64,000 bases of DNA from assembly GCF_001718315.1 (NCBI RefSeq), contig NZ_CP013362.1:1550001-1614000 (forward strand). The letters run 5' to 3'. The position numbers and the translations under genes are program-made. The DNA comes from Burkholderia diffusa. GTDB lineage: Bacteria > Pseudomonadota > Gammaproteobacteria > Burkholderiales > Burkholderiaceae. This document shows positions 34,917-43,902 of the stretch, piece by piece (position 1 is the first letter of the stretch; each line of letters opens with the position of its first letter). The notes below the pieces were generated by a model that was given only the letters and a program-made list of their open reading frames with translations, had not been told where the DNA came from and made no database searches.

Positions 34917-34933
34917 CCGAACGTTTTCCCGCT

Positions 34934-35413
34934 ATGGCAGCACTTCCCGACGCGATCAAGGTGTACATCGTCCAGTCGCTCGCATGCTTCGACACGATCT
35001 CGCGCGTCGCGAAGGCCGTGCGCGAGGAATTCGGCGTCGAGGTGTCGCCGCAGCAGTGCGAGCGGTACGACCCGACGAAGCGCGCCGGCTCGACGCTGAG
35101 CAAGAAGTACCGCGAGATCTTCGAGCGCACGCGCGAAGAATTCCTTTCCGACACGTCGCGCATCGGCATCGCCCATCGCGCGGTGCGCCTGCGCAAGCTC
35201 GCGAGCGCGGTCGACAAGGCCGAAGAGCGCGGCAACCTGCCCCTGATGGCGGCCCTGCTCGAGCAAGCCGCGAAGGAGGCCGGCGACGCGTTCACGAACC
35301 GTCACCGACTCGAGCACACGGGCAAAGGGGGCGGCCCGATCACCGCGATCTCCACTGTGACGAACGACCCACAGGAGGCGGCGAAGATCTACGCCACGCT
35401 GATGAACCCGTAG
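34934..35413 (+). CDS. Terminase small subunit (DUF2280)
   Basis: 159 residues. [40 protein letters not shown] and YDPTKR are the DUF2280 helix-turn-helix pattern; a helical C-terminal part follows. It recognises the packaging site and regulates TerL. The stop abuts the TerL ATG. Confidence 0.85.
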   Translation: MAALPDAIKVYIVQSLACFDTISRVAKAVREEFGVEVSPQQCERYDPTKRAGSTLSKKYREIFERTREEFLSDTSRIGIAHRAVRLRKLASAVDKAEERGNLPLMAALLEQAAKEAGDAFTNRHRLEHTGKGGGPITAISTVTNDPQEAAKIYATLMNP

Positions 35414-35414
35414 C

Positions 35415-37010
35415 ATGCCCATCCCGTTCCCGTTCGACTTCCGCGCACCCGACTATGTGCAGGTGTTCGAATGGCGGGCGGAGCGGCTGAAACGCATCCG
35501 CGCGAACCCGGGCGTGCTGCCTGCGCTGCGCACGTTCTATCGCGACAACCCGGCCCAGTTCATCATCGACTGGGGCATGACGTTCGATCCGCGTAACGTC
35601 GAGCGGGGGCTGCCGGCCACGATCCCGTTCCTGCTGTTCCCGAAACAGGAGGAGTGGTGCCAGTGGTTCATGGAGCGCTGGAAGGCGCAGCAGCCGGGCA
35701 TCACCGAGAAGACGCGCGACATGGGGATGTCGTGGTTGACCGTGGGGCTGGCGGATACGATCTGCCTGTTCCACGAGGGCGTCGCGGCCGGCTTCGGCTC
35801 GCGCAAGGAAGAGTACGTCGACAAGATCGGCTCGCCGAAGAGCCTCTTCTGGAAGGCCCGCGAGTTCCTCCGGTTGCTGCCCGCTGAGTTCCGCGGATCG
35901 TGGGACATCGGCGCGCACGCGCCGCACATGCGCATCATCTTCCCGGACACCGGGTCGGTGATCACTGGCGAGTCTGGCGACGGCATCGGCCGCGGCGACC
36001 GCGCCAGCTTCTACATCGTTGACGAGTCGGCGTTCCTCGAGCGGCCGCAGCTGGTCGACGCGTCGCTGTCGGCGACGACGAACTGCCGGCAGGACATCTC
36101 CACGCCGAACGGCATGGGGAACTCGTTCGCGCAACGCCGCCACAGCGGCAAGGTACGGGTCTTCACGTTCCACTGGCGCGACGACCCGCGCAAGGACGAC
36201 GCCTGGTACGCGAAGCAGTGCGCCGAACTGGACCCCGTCGTCGTCGCGCAGGAAATCGACATCAATTATGCGGCGTCCGTCGAGGGCGTCGTAATTCCGT
36301 CCGCATGGGTGCAGGCGGCCATTGGCGCGCACGTGAAGCTCGGCATCGAGCCGAGCGGCATGCGGCGCGGCGGGCTGGACGTCGCCGACGAAGGCAAGGA
36401 CAAGAACGCGTTCGCGGGCCGCTACGGCTTCTTGCTGAACTTCCTGCGTTCGTGGTCGGGCCAGGGCGGCGACATATACGACACGGTCGAGAAGACGTTC
36501 GGCATCTGCGACGAGCTCGGCTACGAGTCTTTCGACTACGACGCCGACGGTCTCGGCGCCGGCGTGCGCGGCGACGCGCGTGTGATCAACGAGCAGCGCG
36601 TCGCGATCGGCAAGCGGCCGATCAACGACGAGCCGTTTCGCGGCTCCGGCCCGGTGCACGACCCGGAAGGAGAGATGGTGCCGGAGCGCAAGAACAAGGA
36701 CTACTTCGCCAACCTCAAGGCGCAGTCCTGGTGGGCGCTGCGGCTTCGCTTCCAGGCGACGTACCGGGCGGTCGTTGAGGGCAAGCCGTACAACCCCGAC
36801 GACATCATTTCCATCGACCCGGCGCTGGACGAGCTGTCCGCACTGACGATGGAGCTTGCGCAGCCGACCTACACGGTCAACGGCGTCGGCAAGATTGTCA
36901 TCGACAAGGCGCCTGACGGCACGAAATCGCCGAACCTGGCTGACGCGGTCATGATCGCGTATCAGCCGGCCGGGCAGGTTCTGGACATCTGGACAAGGTT
37001 GGCAGGATGA
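35415..37010 (+). CDS. Terminase large subunit
   Basis: 531 residues. ATPase half: Walker-A-like [10 protein letters not shown] (about residues 97-106) and Walker [12 protein letters not shown] (about 196-206). RNase H-like nuclease half: [13 protein letters not shown] (about 317-329), [12 protein letters not shown], and [16 protein letters not shown] near the C-terminus. It cuts concatemers and pumps DNA into proheads. The stop overlaps the portal ATG. Confidence 0.93.
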   Translation: MPIPFPFDFRAPDYVQVFEWRAERLKRIRANPGVLPALRTFYRDNPAQFIIDWGMTFDPRNVERGLPATIPFLLFPKQEEWCQWFMERWKAQQPGITEKTRDMGMSWLTVGLADTICLFHEGVAAGFGSRKEEYVDKIGSPKSLFWKAREFLRLLPAEFRGSWDIGAHAPHMRIIFPDTGSVITGESGDGIGRGDRASFYIVDESAFLERPQLVDASLSATTNCRQDISTPNGMGNSFAQRRHSGKVRVFTFHWRDDPRKDDAWYAKQCAELDPVVVAQEIDINYAASVEGVVIPSAWVQAAIGAHVKLGIEPSGMRRGGLDVADEGKDKNAFAGRYGFLLNFLRSWSGQGGDIYDTVEKTFGICDELGYESFDYDADGLGAGVRGDARVINEQRVAIGKRPINDEPFRGSGPVHDPEGEMVPERKNKDYFANLKAQSWWALRLRFQATYRAVVEGKPYNPDDIISIDPALDELSALTMELAQPTYTVNGVGKIVIDKAPDGTKSPNLADAVMIAYQPAGQVLDIWTRLAG

Positions 37011-38590
37011 ATCGAAAGCAACGCAAGGCCGAGCAGCGGCAATACCGCGCGATGGCTGCGGATTCCGCCAATGCGAAGCGCTGGATGACGCCGGACAGCT
37101 TCCAGAACTTCGAAGCGCGGGTCGGGCTCGGCACGCCCAACCAATCGTCCGCCTACCAGTACGGATTCGACTTCATCTCGCGCAACCGCGTGCAGATGGA
37201 GGCGATGTACCGGTCGTCGTGGATCGTCGGCCAGGCCGTCGATGTCGTCGCCGAGGACATGACCCGCATGGGCGTCGAGATCGGCTCCGACATCGCGCCC
37301 GAGGATAAGGACAAGCTGAATCAGGAGTTCGAGAACCTCGCGGTATGGGACAGCCTCTGCGACACGATCAAGTGGGCGCGTCTGTACGGCGGCGCGCTGG
37401 CCGTCATGATGATCGACGGGCAGGACGCGTCGAAGCCGTTGCGGCTTGACACGATCGCCGAGGGGCAGTTCAAGGGCCTCTGCGTGCTCGATCGCTGGCT
37501 GGTGCAGCCGACACTCAACGATCTCGTGACCGAGCCCGGCCCGGACCTCGGCATGCCGAAGTTCTACGACGTCGTCGCGGACTCGATGGCGCTGCCGCGC
37601 CAGCGGATCCACTACAGCCGCGTGCTGCGCTTCGACGGCGTCACGCTGCCGTACTGGCAGAAGATCGCCGAGAACCTCTGGGGGCAGTCGGTCATCGAGC
37701 GCCTGATCGACCGACTCGTGGCATTCGACAGCACGACGATGGGCGGGGCGCAGCTCGTATTCAAGGCGCACCTTCGCACGCTGAAGGTCGATGGTCTGCG
37801 CAAGATCATCGCGGCGGGCGGCCCCGCCCTCGAAGCGCTGTTGAAGAACGTCGACTTCATCCGGCGCTTCCAGTCCAACGAGGGACTGTCGCTGATCGAT
37901 GCGGCGGACGATCTGCAGGTCGACCAGTACGCGTTCACTGGACTGGACTCCGTGCTGCTGCAGTTCGCGCAGCAGCTTGCCGGCGCGTTGCAGATCCCGC
38001 TCGTGCGCTTGCTGGGACAGTCACCGGCCGGCCTGAACGCCACGGGCGAGTCGGACCTGCGCACCTACTACGACAACATCAAGCAGCAGCAGGAGCGCCG
38101 GCTGCGCCGCGCGCTGAACCAGCTGTTCGAGGTGATGTTCCGCTCGGTGCTCGGTACGAAGCCGCCCGACGGCTTCTCGTACGACTTCCGCGCACTCTGG
38201 CAGATGACCGACGAGCAGAAGGCGACGACGGCCAACACGATCACCGATGCGGTGACGAAGGCGGTAGACGCCGGCCTGATGACGCCGGCCGGCGGCATGA
38301 AGGAGCTGCGCGCGTCGAGCCATCGCACCGGCGTGTTCTCGTCGATCACCGACGAAGAGATCAAGGAAGCGGAGGACCAGCCGCCGCCCGCGCCCGAAAC
38401 GGAGCTTCCCCCGAATGTTGATGACCAGAACGACGGACCGCAAGCGCCGCCGAAACCCGGTGCGTCTGAGCGGGCCGGAGCGCCGGTACGGAACGCAGCT
38501 GCGAAAGATCGCGCAGCAGGTGGGCGCGTTGGTCGATGGCTTTCCGCCTGGCGATCCCGCGGCGGCGCCAACGATCGAGCAGCTGCTTAG
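37007..38590 (+). CDS. Phage portal protein (DUF1073 family)
   Basis: 527 residues; ATG overlaps TerL stop. [40 protein letters not shown] and [20 protein letters not shown] are typical DUF1073 portal sequences. Databases sometimes label this family anti-CBASS Acb1-like, but the length, position after TerL and lack of the paired HxT/S phosphoesterase motifs support a portal. The last 176 bp overlap the MuF-like gene in another frame. Confidence 0.92.
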   Translation: MNRKQRKAEQRQYRAMAADSANAKRWMTPDSFQNFEARVGLGTPNQSSAYQYGFDFISRNRVQMEAMYRSSWIVGQAVDVVAEDMTRMGVEIGSDIAPEDKDKLNQEFENLAVWDSLCDTIKWARLYGGALAVMMIDGQDASKPLRLDTIAEGQFKGLCVLDRWLVQPTLNDLVTEPGPDLGMPKFYDVVADSMALPRQRIHYSRVLRFDGVTLPYWQKIAENLWGQSVIERLIDRLVAFDSTTMGGAQLVFKAHLRTLKVDGLRKIIAAGGPALEALLKNVDFIRRFQSNEGLSLIDAADDLQVDQYAFTGLDSVLLQFAQQLAGALQIPLVRLLGQSPAGLNATGESDLRTYYDNIKQQQERRLRRALNQLFEVMFRSVLGTKPPDGFSYDFRALWQMTDEQKATTANTITDAVTKAVDAGLMTPAGGMKELRASSHRTGVFSSITDEEIKEAEDQPPPAPETELPPNVDDQNDGPQAPPKPGASERAGAPVRNAAAKDRAAGGRVGRWLSAWRSRGGANDRAAA

Positions 38591-39173
38591 GCGGTACGCA
38601 GAGGCGCTTACACCGTGGGCCGAGGCGACTGCCGCTCGAATGCTGGAAGACCTGAACCGGCGCGACGAGCAGGCGTGGATGCAGCAGGCGCAGGAGATGT
38701 CGCGCGCGCTGCGCGACGAGCTGCGGCGCGCGCCGACCGGCGAGACGATGCGCGCTCTGATGGCCGAGCAGGTGACGTTGATCAAGTCGATCCCGCTCGA
38801 GGCCGCCGAGCGCGTGCACCGGCTCACGATCGAGGCGCTCGAAGACAGCACGCGCGCCGCAGCAATCTCCAAAGCGATTCAGGAGTCTGGCGAGGTGGCG
38901 AAGAGCCGCGCCGACCTGATCGCCCGCACGGAGGTCTCGCGCGCGGCGACGTCGCTCACCGAGGCTCGTGCGCGCGCCGTCGGCAGCACGCATTACATCT
39001 GGCGCACCAGCGGCGACAGCGACGTGCGCACCGGCCATCGCGCGATGGAGGGCAAGGTCTGCTCGTGGGCCGAGCCGCCCGAGGTCGACGAGAACGGCCG
39101 CGCCATGCGGTTCCACCCCGGGCAGATCTGGAACTGCCGGTGCTGGGCCGAACCGATCATTTCCGAGGACTGA
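38415..39173 (+). CDS. MuF/SPP1 gp7-like head morphogenesis protein
   Basis: 252 residues from the ATG at 38415 (GGAG about 10 bp upstream), inside the portal gene. Helical N-terminal region, then the MuF C-terminal domain: LIARTEVSRAATSLTEARAR, HYIWRTSGDSDVRTGHRAME and GQIWNCRCWAEP. Minor capsid protein that enters the head near the portal. A later start would remove the 176-bp overlap, but no good site is seen. Confidence 0.87.
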   Translation: MLMTRTTDRKRRRNPVRLSGPERRYGTQLRKIAQQVGALVDGFPPGDPAAAPTIEQLLRRYAEALTPWAEATAARMLEDLNRRDEQAWMQQAQEMSRALRDELRRAPTGETMRALMAEQVTLIKSIPLEAAERVHRLTIEALEDSTRAAAISKAIQESGEVAKSRADLIARTEVSRAATSLTEARARAVGSTHYIWRTSGDSDVRTGHRAMEGKVCSWAEPPEVDENGRAMRFHPGQIWNCRCWAEPIISED

Positions 39174-39174
39174 C

Positions 39175-40476
39175 ATGCGCTTCTTCACGATCCAGAAGCT
39201 CGGGCCGAAGCGTTCGCTCACGCCCGAGGGCTTCCTGCTCTGCGAGGACGTTCCCGTCGCGCGCACGGGCGAGATGCTGTACGCCGCCGGCGAGGTGCCG
39301 ATCGAGGCCGGCCCCGACGGCCTCATCCGCATCAGCCGCACGCCGGAGGAAGTGTTCCGCGACGAAACGCTCGCGAGCTGCGCTGGCAAGCCGGTGACGC
39401 TCGACCATCCGGACGACTTCGTGACGCCGGCCACTTTCTCGCAGCTCGGCAAGGGCGTAATGCTCAACATTCGGCGCGGCGAGGGGCTCGAGAACGATCT
39501 GATCCTCGCCGACCTGCTGATCACCGCACAGGACGCGATCGCCGCGGTGCAGGACGAAGAAATCGAAGAGGTCAGCCTCGGCTACGAGGCGGACTACGAA
39601 CAGGTATCACCCGGCCGCGGGGTACAGCGGAACATCGTTGTCAACCACGTAGCCATCGTCCCTCGCGGCCGCTGCGGCCCGCGCTGCGCGATCGGCGATA
39701 AGGAACCCGAGATGAAGACGAAAGACAGCAAGCCCCAGCGCCGGCCGGCGTGGCTCGATCGCCTGATGAAGTCCATGAAGGCCAAGGACGAAGCCGGCGT
39801 CGAGGAAGCGCTCAAGGAAGGGCAGGAAGCCATGGACGAAGAGTCCGAGGAAGAGCGCGAGCGGCGCGAAGCCGGCGAGCGCGAAGGGCGCACTGGCGAC
39901 ACGGCAGCGATCTTGAAGACGCTGCGCTCGCTCGATCGCCGCATGGCGCGCATCGAAGCGCGCGACGCCGAGCGAGAGCGGGAAACCGAGGACGACGACG
40001 AGGAAGACGACGAGACCGACGAGACGACCGACACGGTCATCGAGGCCGAGCCGTCCCGCCGCGTCAGCGAGGAAGGCGTCGACCTGTACACCGGCGACTC
40101 CGCGCGCCTCATCGCCGCGCGAGCCGAGATCCTTGCGCCGGGCGTGAAGCTGCCGACCCTCGACGGCCTGAAGACGAAGGACCGCGCGGCCGCGCTCTGC
40201 AAGTGCCAGCGCCGCGCGCTCGACCAGGCATACGAAACGGACGCCGGCCGTGCCGCGATCGCGCCGTTCCTCGGCCGCCGCGCGCCGGACTTCGACGTCA
40301 TGCCGGTGCAGGTGGTCGACGCGATCTTCACCGGCGCCGCCGAGCTGATGCGCGCGAAGAACAACGCCGGATCGTCGAGCGGCAAGGTCAACACGCGCGA
40401 TTTCGGCAAGGTGAAGACCATCGCCGACATCAACGAACAGAACCGCAAGTTCTGGGCGGGCCAGTCCAACCAGTAA
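39175..40476 (+). CDS. DUF2213 prohead protease-scaffold fusion
   Basis: 433 residues. The N-terminal DUF2213 protease half (TPEGFLLCEDVPVARTGEML, GKPVTLDHPDDFVTP, IEEVSLGYEADYEQV, NHVAIVPRGR) carries the His/Ser-type prohead-protease motifs. The C-terminal half is an acidic coiled-coil scaffold (EEALKEGQEAMDEESEEERE and a long Asp/Glu run near residue 275-285). An internal in-frame start at 39712 would make the scaffold alone. Confidence 0.88.
   Translation: MRFFTIQKLGPKRSLTPEGFLLCEDVPVARTGEMLYAAGEVPIEAGPDGLIRISRTPEEVFRDETLASCAGKPVTLDHPDDFVTPATFSQLGKGVMLNIRRGEGLENDLILADLLITAQDAIAAVQDEEIEEVSLGYEADYEQVSPGRGVQRNIVVNHVAIVPRGRCGPRCAIGDKEPEMKTKDSKPQRRPAWLDRLMKSMKAKDEAGVEEALKEGQEAMDEESEEERERREAGEREGRTGDTAAILKTLRSLDRRMARIEARDAERERETEDDDEEDDETDETTDTVIEAEPSRRVSEEGVDLYTGDSARLIAARAEILAPGVKLPTLDGLKTKDRAAALCKCQRRALDQAYETDAGRAAIAPFLGRRAPDFDVMPVQVVDAIFTGAAELMRAKNNAGSSSGKVNTRDFGKVKTIADINEQNRKFWAGQSNQ
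39712..40476 (+). CDS. Possible internal in-frame scaffold protein
   Basis: ATG at 39712 in the frame of the DUF2213 gene, preceded by AAGGA (39700-39704) with a 7-bp spacer and located exactly at the junction between protease and scaffold. It would give 254 residues, mirroring lambda C/Nu3. Predicted from the ribosome site and domain boundary only. Confidence 0.5.
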   Translation: MKTKDSKPQRRPAWLDRLMKSMKAKDEAGVEEALKEGQEAMDEESEEERERREAGEREGRTGDTAAILKTLRSLDRRMARIEARDAERERETEDDDEEDDETDETTDTVIEAEPSRRVSEEGVDLYTGDSARLIAARAEILAPGVKLPTLDGLKTKDRAAALCKCQRRALDQAYETDAGRAAIAPFLGRRAPDFDVMPVQVVDAIFTGAAELMRAKNNAGSSSGKVNTRDFGKVKTIADINEQNRKFWAGQSNQ

Positions 40477-40488
40477 GGAGAATGCCTC

Positions 40489-40977
40489 ATGGGCAACGCA
40501 ATTCTGTATCGCATGCCGTCGGGCATTCCCGGCGACGTGACCCGGCCGTCGCAATCGACGATCGAGCCGGTTCCCCTCGATCCGACCGCGCCGTTCCCGG
40601 CGTATGGCCTGTTCGGGAAGATCGCGAACGGCAAGTTCGTGCCGATCGGCGCGGGCGACGCCGCCGCGGCGGTCTACGGCCTGCTCGTGCGCCCGTACCC
40701 GACGCAGAGCTCGCAAGATCCGCTCGGCACGTCGACGCCTCCGACGAAGGGTATCGGCGACGCGCTGCGCCGCGGCTACCAAACGGTGAAACTGAACGCC
40801 GGTGTCGCAGCGCTCGACGGTCAGGTGTACGTGCGCGTCGCTGCGGCGGCGGCCGGCAAGCCGATCGGCGGCATCGAGGCGGCGGCCGATGGCACGAACA
40901 CGATTGCCATCACCGGCGCGACGTTCATGGCCGGCGCTGACGCCGACGGCAACGTCGAAATCGCCTACAACATCTAA
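40489..40977 (+). CDS. Capsid cement/decoration protein (DUF2190-like)
   Basis: 162 residues directly upstream of the major capsid gene. Beta-rich, Gly/Ala-rich sequence (ILYRMPSGIPGDVTRPSQST, AVYGLLVRPYPTQS, GATFMAGADADGNVEIAYNI). Size, position and composition match structural cement proteins that stabilise the capsid. Confidence 0.82.
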   Translation: MGNAILYRMPSGIPGDVTRPSQSTIEPVPLDPTAPFPAYGLFGKIANGKFVPIGAGDAAAAVYGLLVRPYPTQSSQDPLGTSTPPTKGIGDALRRGYQTVKLNAGVAALDGQVYVRVAAAAAGKPIGGIEAAADGTNTIAITGATFMAGADADGNVEIAYNI

Positions 40978-40987
40978 GGGAGCCGAC

Positions 40988-42025
40988 ATGACGACTCACA
41001 ACAAGTCGCTGCTCGCCCGCGCGGCGGGCATCGCAATCGCTGGCGCGCCGGCGATCATCCGTGCGCGCACGCGCGACAGCATGATGACGTTCGACGCGCG
41101 CACGATCGATAGCACCGGCGCCTTCCTGGTCGGCGAGCTGGAACGGCTGGACCAAGAGCTGCACATGCCGCTCGCGTCGGTCACCTGGTCGCGCGACATC
41201 GATCTCCGCGAGGACGTGTCGATCGCCGACGAGGTGTCCTCGTTCACGAACTCGATGTTCGCTGCTGCGGGCGGCCCGTCGCCGGCCGGCAAGTCGTGGG
41301 TCGGCAAGGACGCGAACGCGATCCAGAGCCTCGGCCTGGATATCGGCAAGACGCCGAACCCGCTGACGCTCTGGGGCATGCAGATCGGCTGGACGATCCC
41401 GGAACTCGAATCCGCGCAGAAGCTCGGTCGCCCGGTCGACCAGCAGAAGTTCGAGGGCATGCAGCTCAAGCACAACATGGACGTCGATGAGCAGGTGTAC
41501 ATCGGCGACACCGTGATCGGCGTGACGGGCCTGGTGAACAGCACGGCGGTCGAGAACGTCTCGAACGCGCAGACGGGCAGCTGGCAGACGGCGACGCCGG
41601 ACCAGATGCTCGACGATGTGAACGAGCTGTTGAACAGCGCGTGGGCGGCAGCCGGCTACGCGGTGTGCCCGGGCCGCCTGTTGCTCGATCCGAAGAGCTT
41701 CTCGCTGCTCGTGCAGCGCAAAGTAAGCGACGCCGGCAACATCAGCGTGCTGCGCTACCTGCAGGACAACAGCCTCGCGAACCAGCTCAACGGCCGGCCG
41801 CTGGAGATCTTCCCGTCGAAGTGGCTCACCGGCCGCGGTGCGGCGGGCAAGAACCGCATGGTGGCGTACACGAAGGACAAGGGCCGTGTGCGCTTCCCGC
41901 TGGTGCCGCTGCAGCGCACGCCGCTCGAGTATCGCGACCTGCGCCAGCTGGTGACGTATTTCGGCCGCCTCGGCGTGGTCGAAGTCGTGTATCCGGAAAC
42001 GATCGGCTACCGGGACGGGGTGTAA
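40988..42025 (+). CDS. Major capsid protein (DUF2184 family)
   Basis: 345 residues from ATG 40988 (the frame extends further upstream but overlaps the cement gene). HK97-fold DUF2184 signatures: MMTFDARTIDSTGAFLVGEL, PNPLTLWGMQIGWTIPELES, CPGRLLLDPKSFSLLVQRKV and GKNRMVAYTKDKGRVRFPLV. Forms the icosahedral shell. Confidence 0.92.
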   Translation: MTTHNKSLLARAAGIAIAGAPAIIRARTRDSMMTFDARTIDSTGAFLVGELERLDQELHMPLASVTWSRDIDLREDVSIADEVSSFTNSMFAAAGGPSPAGKSWVGKDANAIQSLGLDIGKTPNPLTLWGMQIGWTIPELESAQKLGRPVDQQKFEGMQLKHNMDVDEQVYIGDTVIGVTGLVNSTAVENVSNAQTGSWQTATPDQMLDDVNELLNSAWAAAGYAVCPGRLLLDPKSFSLLVQRKVSDAGNISVLRYLQDNSLANQLNGRPLEIFPSKWLTGRGAAGKNRMVAYTKDKGRVRFPLVPLQRTPLEYRDLRQLVTYFGRLGVVEVVYPETIGYRDGV

Positions 42026-42026
42026 C

Positions 42027-42299
42027 ATGCAGCTCATCAACGTGCTGAAGGCATTCACCGTGCGGCTCGTCCACGAGGGCGAGTCGATCGAGCGACGGAT
42101 CGTCGCCGGTGTGCAGGAGGTCGAGGATTACATCGCCGACCACTGGTACACGAAGGCGCACACCGGCCCGCTGCCGGCGGGCGTTTCGGCCGCGCCGGCG
42201 AAGGCCGCCGACGCGGCCCCGGAGCAGACCGATCCGGCGAAGGATGCCACGACCGACGCCGCGCCGGCGAAGACGGCCGCAAAGGCCGGCAACAAGTAA
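42027..42299 (+). CDS. Small structural-region protein with Ala/Pro/Lys tail
   Basis: 90 residues. A folded N-terminus (QLINVLKAFTVRLVHEGESI, DYIADHWYTKAHTG) and a low-complexity Ala/Pro/Lys/Asp tail. Small proteins of this kind follow the capsid gene in related phages; role unknown. Confidence 0.75.
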   Translation: MQLINVLKAFTVRLVHEGESIERRIVAGVQEVEDYIADHWYTKAHTGPLPAGVSAAPAKAADAAPEQTDPAKDATTDAAPAKTAAKAGNK

Positions 42300-42307
42300 G
42301 GTGACCC

Positions 42308-42691
42308 GTGGACGTTTCCCAGTTCAGACAGTCGTTCCCCGAGTTCAACGACACGACGACGTATCCCGACGCGCTCATCCAGTTCTGGATGAGCGTGGCG
42401 GTTTCGCTCGTCAACCCGGACCGGTGGGGCGAGCTGACTGATCTGGGAATCGCGCTCGTAACGGCGCACCACCTCGCGCTCGCCGTGAAGGACCAGAAGA
42501 TGGCCGCCGTCGGCGGCGTGCCCGGCCAGGTGACCGGGCCGCAGTCGTCGAAGGCCGTCGACAAGGTCAGCGCGAGCTACGACACCGCGGCCGTCGCCAT
42601 CAAGGACGGTGGTTTCTGGAACGCCACGATGTACGGCGTCCGGTATCTCAGCCTCGCAATGATGATGGGCGCGAGCGGCATGCAGCTGTAA
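42308..42691 (+). CDS. Head-tail connector (DUF4054)
   Basis: 127 residues. FRQSFPEFNDTTTYPDALIQ followed by FWMSVAVSLVNPDRWG, and VSASYDTAAVAIKDGGFWNA, then ARYLSLAMMM-like ending, are typical of DUF4054 connector/adaptor proteins (gp6/gp15 function) bound below the portal. Confidence 0.87.
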   Translation: MDVSQFRQSFPEFNDTTTYPDALIQFWMSVAVSLVNPDRWGELTDLGIALVTAHHLALAVKDQKMAAVGGVPGQVTGPQSSKAVDKVSASYDTAAVAIKDGGFWNATMYGVRYLSLAMMMGASGMQL

Positions 42692-42719
42692 CGCCGCCGC
42701 CGTCCATCGGGAGAACTGC

Positions 42720-43202
42720 ATGGACGGCATGAAAATCGACCGCCTCGACGAGGTGCTGAAGTCGATCAGCGGGCTCGTGCAGAAGGAGGTGCTGGTTGGC
42801 GTGCCCGACAGCACCGCCGGCCGCAAGGACGAGGAAGAGCCCCTCAGCAACGCAGAGATCGGCTACATCCTCGAGCACGGCTCCCCCGCGAACAACATCC
42901 CCGAGCGCCCGCATCTCGTGCCCGGCGTGCAGGACGCGCGGCCGAAGTTCGAGCCGCACCTGCAGAAGGGCGTCGAAGCGGCGCTCGACGGTAACCTCGA
43001 GAAGGTCAACCGCAGCTTCAATCGCGCTGGCATCGTCTCGGTGAATTCGGTGCGCGCGAAGATCAACAGCAACATCCCTCCGAAACTCGCTGATTCGACG
43101 CTGGCCGCGCGCCGGCGCCGCGGCGTCACGCGCGAGAACACGCTGGTCGATACCGGCCAGTATCGGAACGCGATCACGTACGTGGTCCGCAAGAAGGGGT
43201 GA
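42720..43202 (+). CDS. HK97 gp10-like / minor head-tail completion protein
   Basis: 160 residues. IGYILEHGSPANNIPERPHL then VPGVQDARPKFEPHL is the shared phage motif (I...E.G....IP.RPFL) of gp10/gpG-like completion proteins. KLADSTLAARRRRGVTRENT and LVDTGQYRNAITYVVR finish it. Links head completion to the tail. Confidence 0.85.
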   Translation: MDGMKIDRLDEVLKSISGLVQKEVLVGVPDSTAGRKDEEEPLSNAEIGYILEHGSPANNIPERPHLVPGVQDARPKFEPHLQKGVEAALDGNLEKVNRSFNRAGIVSVNSVRAKINSNIPPKLADSTLAARRRRGVTRENTLVDTGQYRNAITYVVRKKG

Positions 43203-43215
43203 TAACCTTGGTTGG
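43202..43215. promoter_or_regulatory. Extra immunity-type operator in the late region
   Basis: ATAACCTTGGTTGG differs at one base from the 29224-29237 operator and straddles the stop of the gp10-like gene, 23 bp before a cargo gene. No clear -35/-10 pair accompanies it. Confidence 0.65.
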
Positions 43216-43237
43216 TCAAGTTCTATTGAGGCACTGA

Positions 43238-43459
43238 ATGACCACACTGAGCGAAGCGGAGATTGCGATCCATCATCTGTTGAATGTTTGGCGTAAGTTT
43301 GGTCCTCATCCTAGCAGCGACAAGATACTTCTACATCGCAATGAACCCTCCGTACAAGCCGCTGCGGCATTTCTCGAGGCCGCGGGGTATGGCGATGATT
43401 TTGGCTTCGAGCTTGTTCTCAATCAGCGCGGGATCGACCTTATGAATGCCGATATTTGA
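43238..43459 (+). CDS. Small cargo (moron) protein inside the late operon
   Basis: 73 residues, ATG with GAGG site 6 bp upstream. MTTLSEAEIAIHHLLNVWRK, VQAAAAFLEAAGYGDDFGFE. AT-richer than its flanking structural genes, preceded by an immunity-type operator and followed by its own terminator, so it is an independently regulated insert. No recognised domain. Confidence 0.72.
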   Translation: MTTLSEAEIAIHHLLNVWRKFGPHPSSDKILLHRNEPSVQAAAAFLEAAGYGDDFGFELVLNQRGIDLMNADI

Positions 43460-43481
43460 CCTGTCGGTTTAATCGTCCAAT

Positions 43482-43509
43482 GGGCCGCCATGTGCGGCCC
43501 TTTTCTTTT
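43482..43509 (+). terminator. Terminator of the late-region cargo gene
   Basis: GGGCCGC (43482-43488), 5-nt loop, GCGGCCC (43494-43500), then TTTTCTTTT. It lies inside the late operon, directly after the cargo gene. Confidence 0.85.
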
Positions 43510-43520
43510 GCGGGAACGAA

Positions 43521-43898
43521 ATGGCTTTCCTCGACGTCACCGACGTCCTGATCGATCCCGATTTCATGGACGTCGGCCTGCTCTGCAACCGCATGACACA
43601 GACGGTGGACGACCACGGCCGCGCACAGAACGCAGTCGCATCGACGCCGTTCTCGGCCGTCGTGACGAGCGACAAGGGCGACATCCTGCACCGGAAGGCG
43701 GACGGCAGCCGAATCATCGGCTCGATCATGCTGCACACGCCGTTCCGACTGCGTGATGGCGGCCCGGACGGCACAGCTGATGCCGACGAAATCGTATGGG
43801 ACGGCGCCACCTACACGGTGGTGAACGTGAACGACTACTCGCACTTCGGCCGCGGCTTCGTCTGCGCGACGTGCGACCTGAAGCCTCTTTCTGGGTGA
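43521..43898 (+). CDS. Phage head-tail joining region protein
   Basis: 125 residues. VTDVLIDPDFMDVGLLCNRM, TPFSAVVTSDKGDILHRKAD, VWDGATYTVVNVNDYSHFGR and GFVCATCDLKPL. Beta-rich protein conserved in this position before the neck terminator in DUF3383-type phages; probable stopper or adaptor. Exact function not established. Confidence 0.8.
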   Translation: MAFLDVTDVLIDPDFMDVGLLCNRMTQTVDDHGRAQNAVASTPFSAVVTSDKGDILHRKADGSRIIGSIMLHTPFRLRDGGPDGTADADEIVWDGATYTVVNVNDYSHFGRGFVCATCDLKPLSG

Positions 43899-43902
43899 CC
43901 CC

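Noticed and set aside
37007..38590. Reading the portal gene as an anti-CBASS Acb1 nuclease
   Set aside because: Some databases use that label for DUF1073, but length, gene order after TerL and absence of paired HxT/S motifs indicate a portal.
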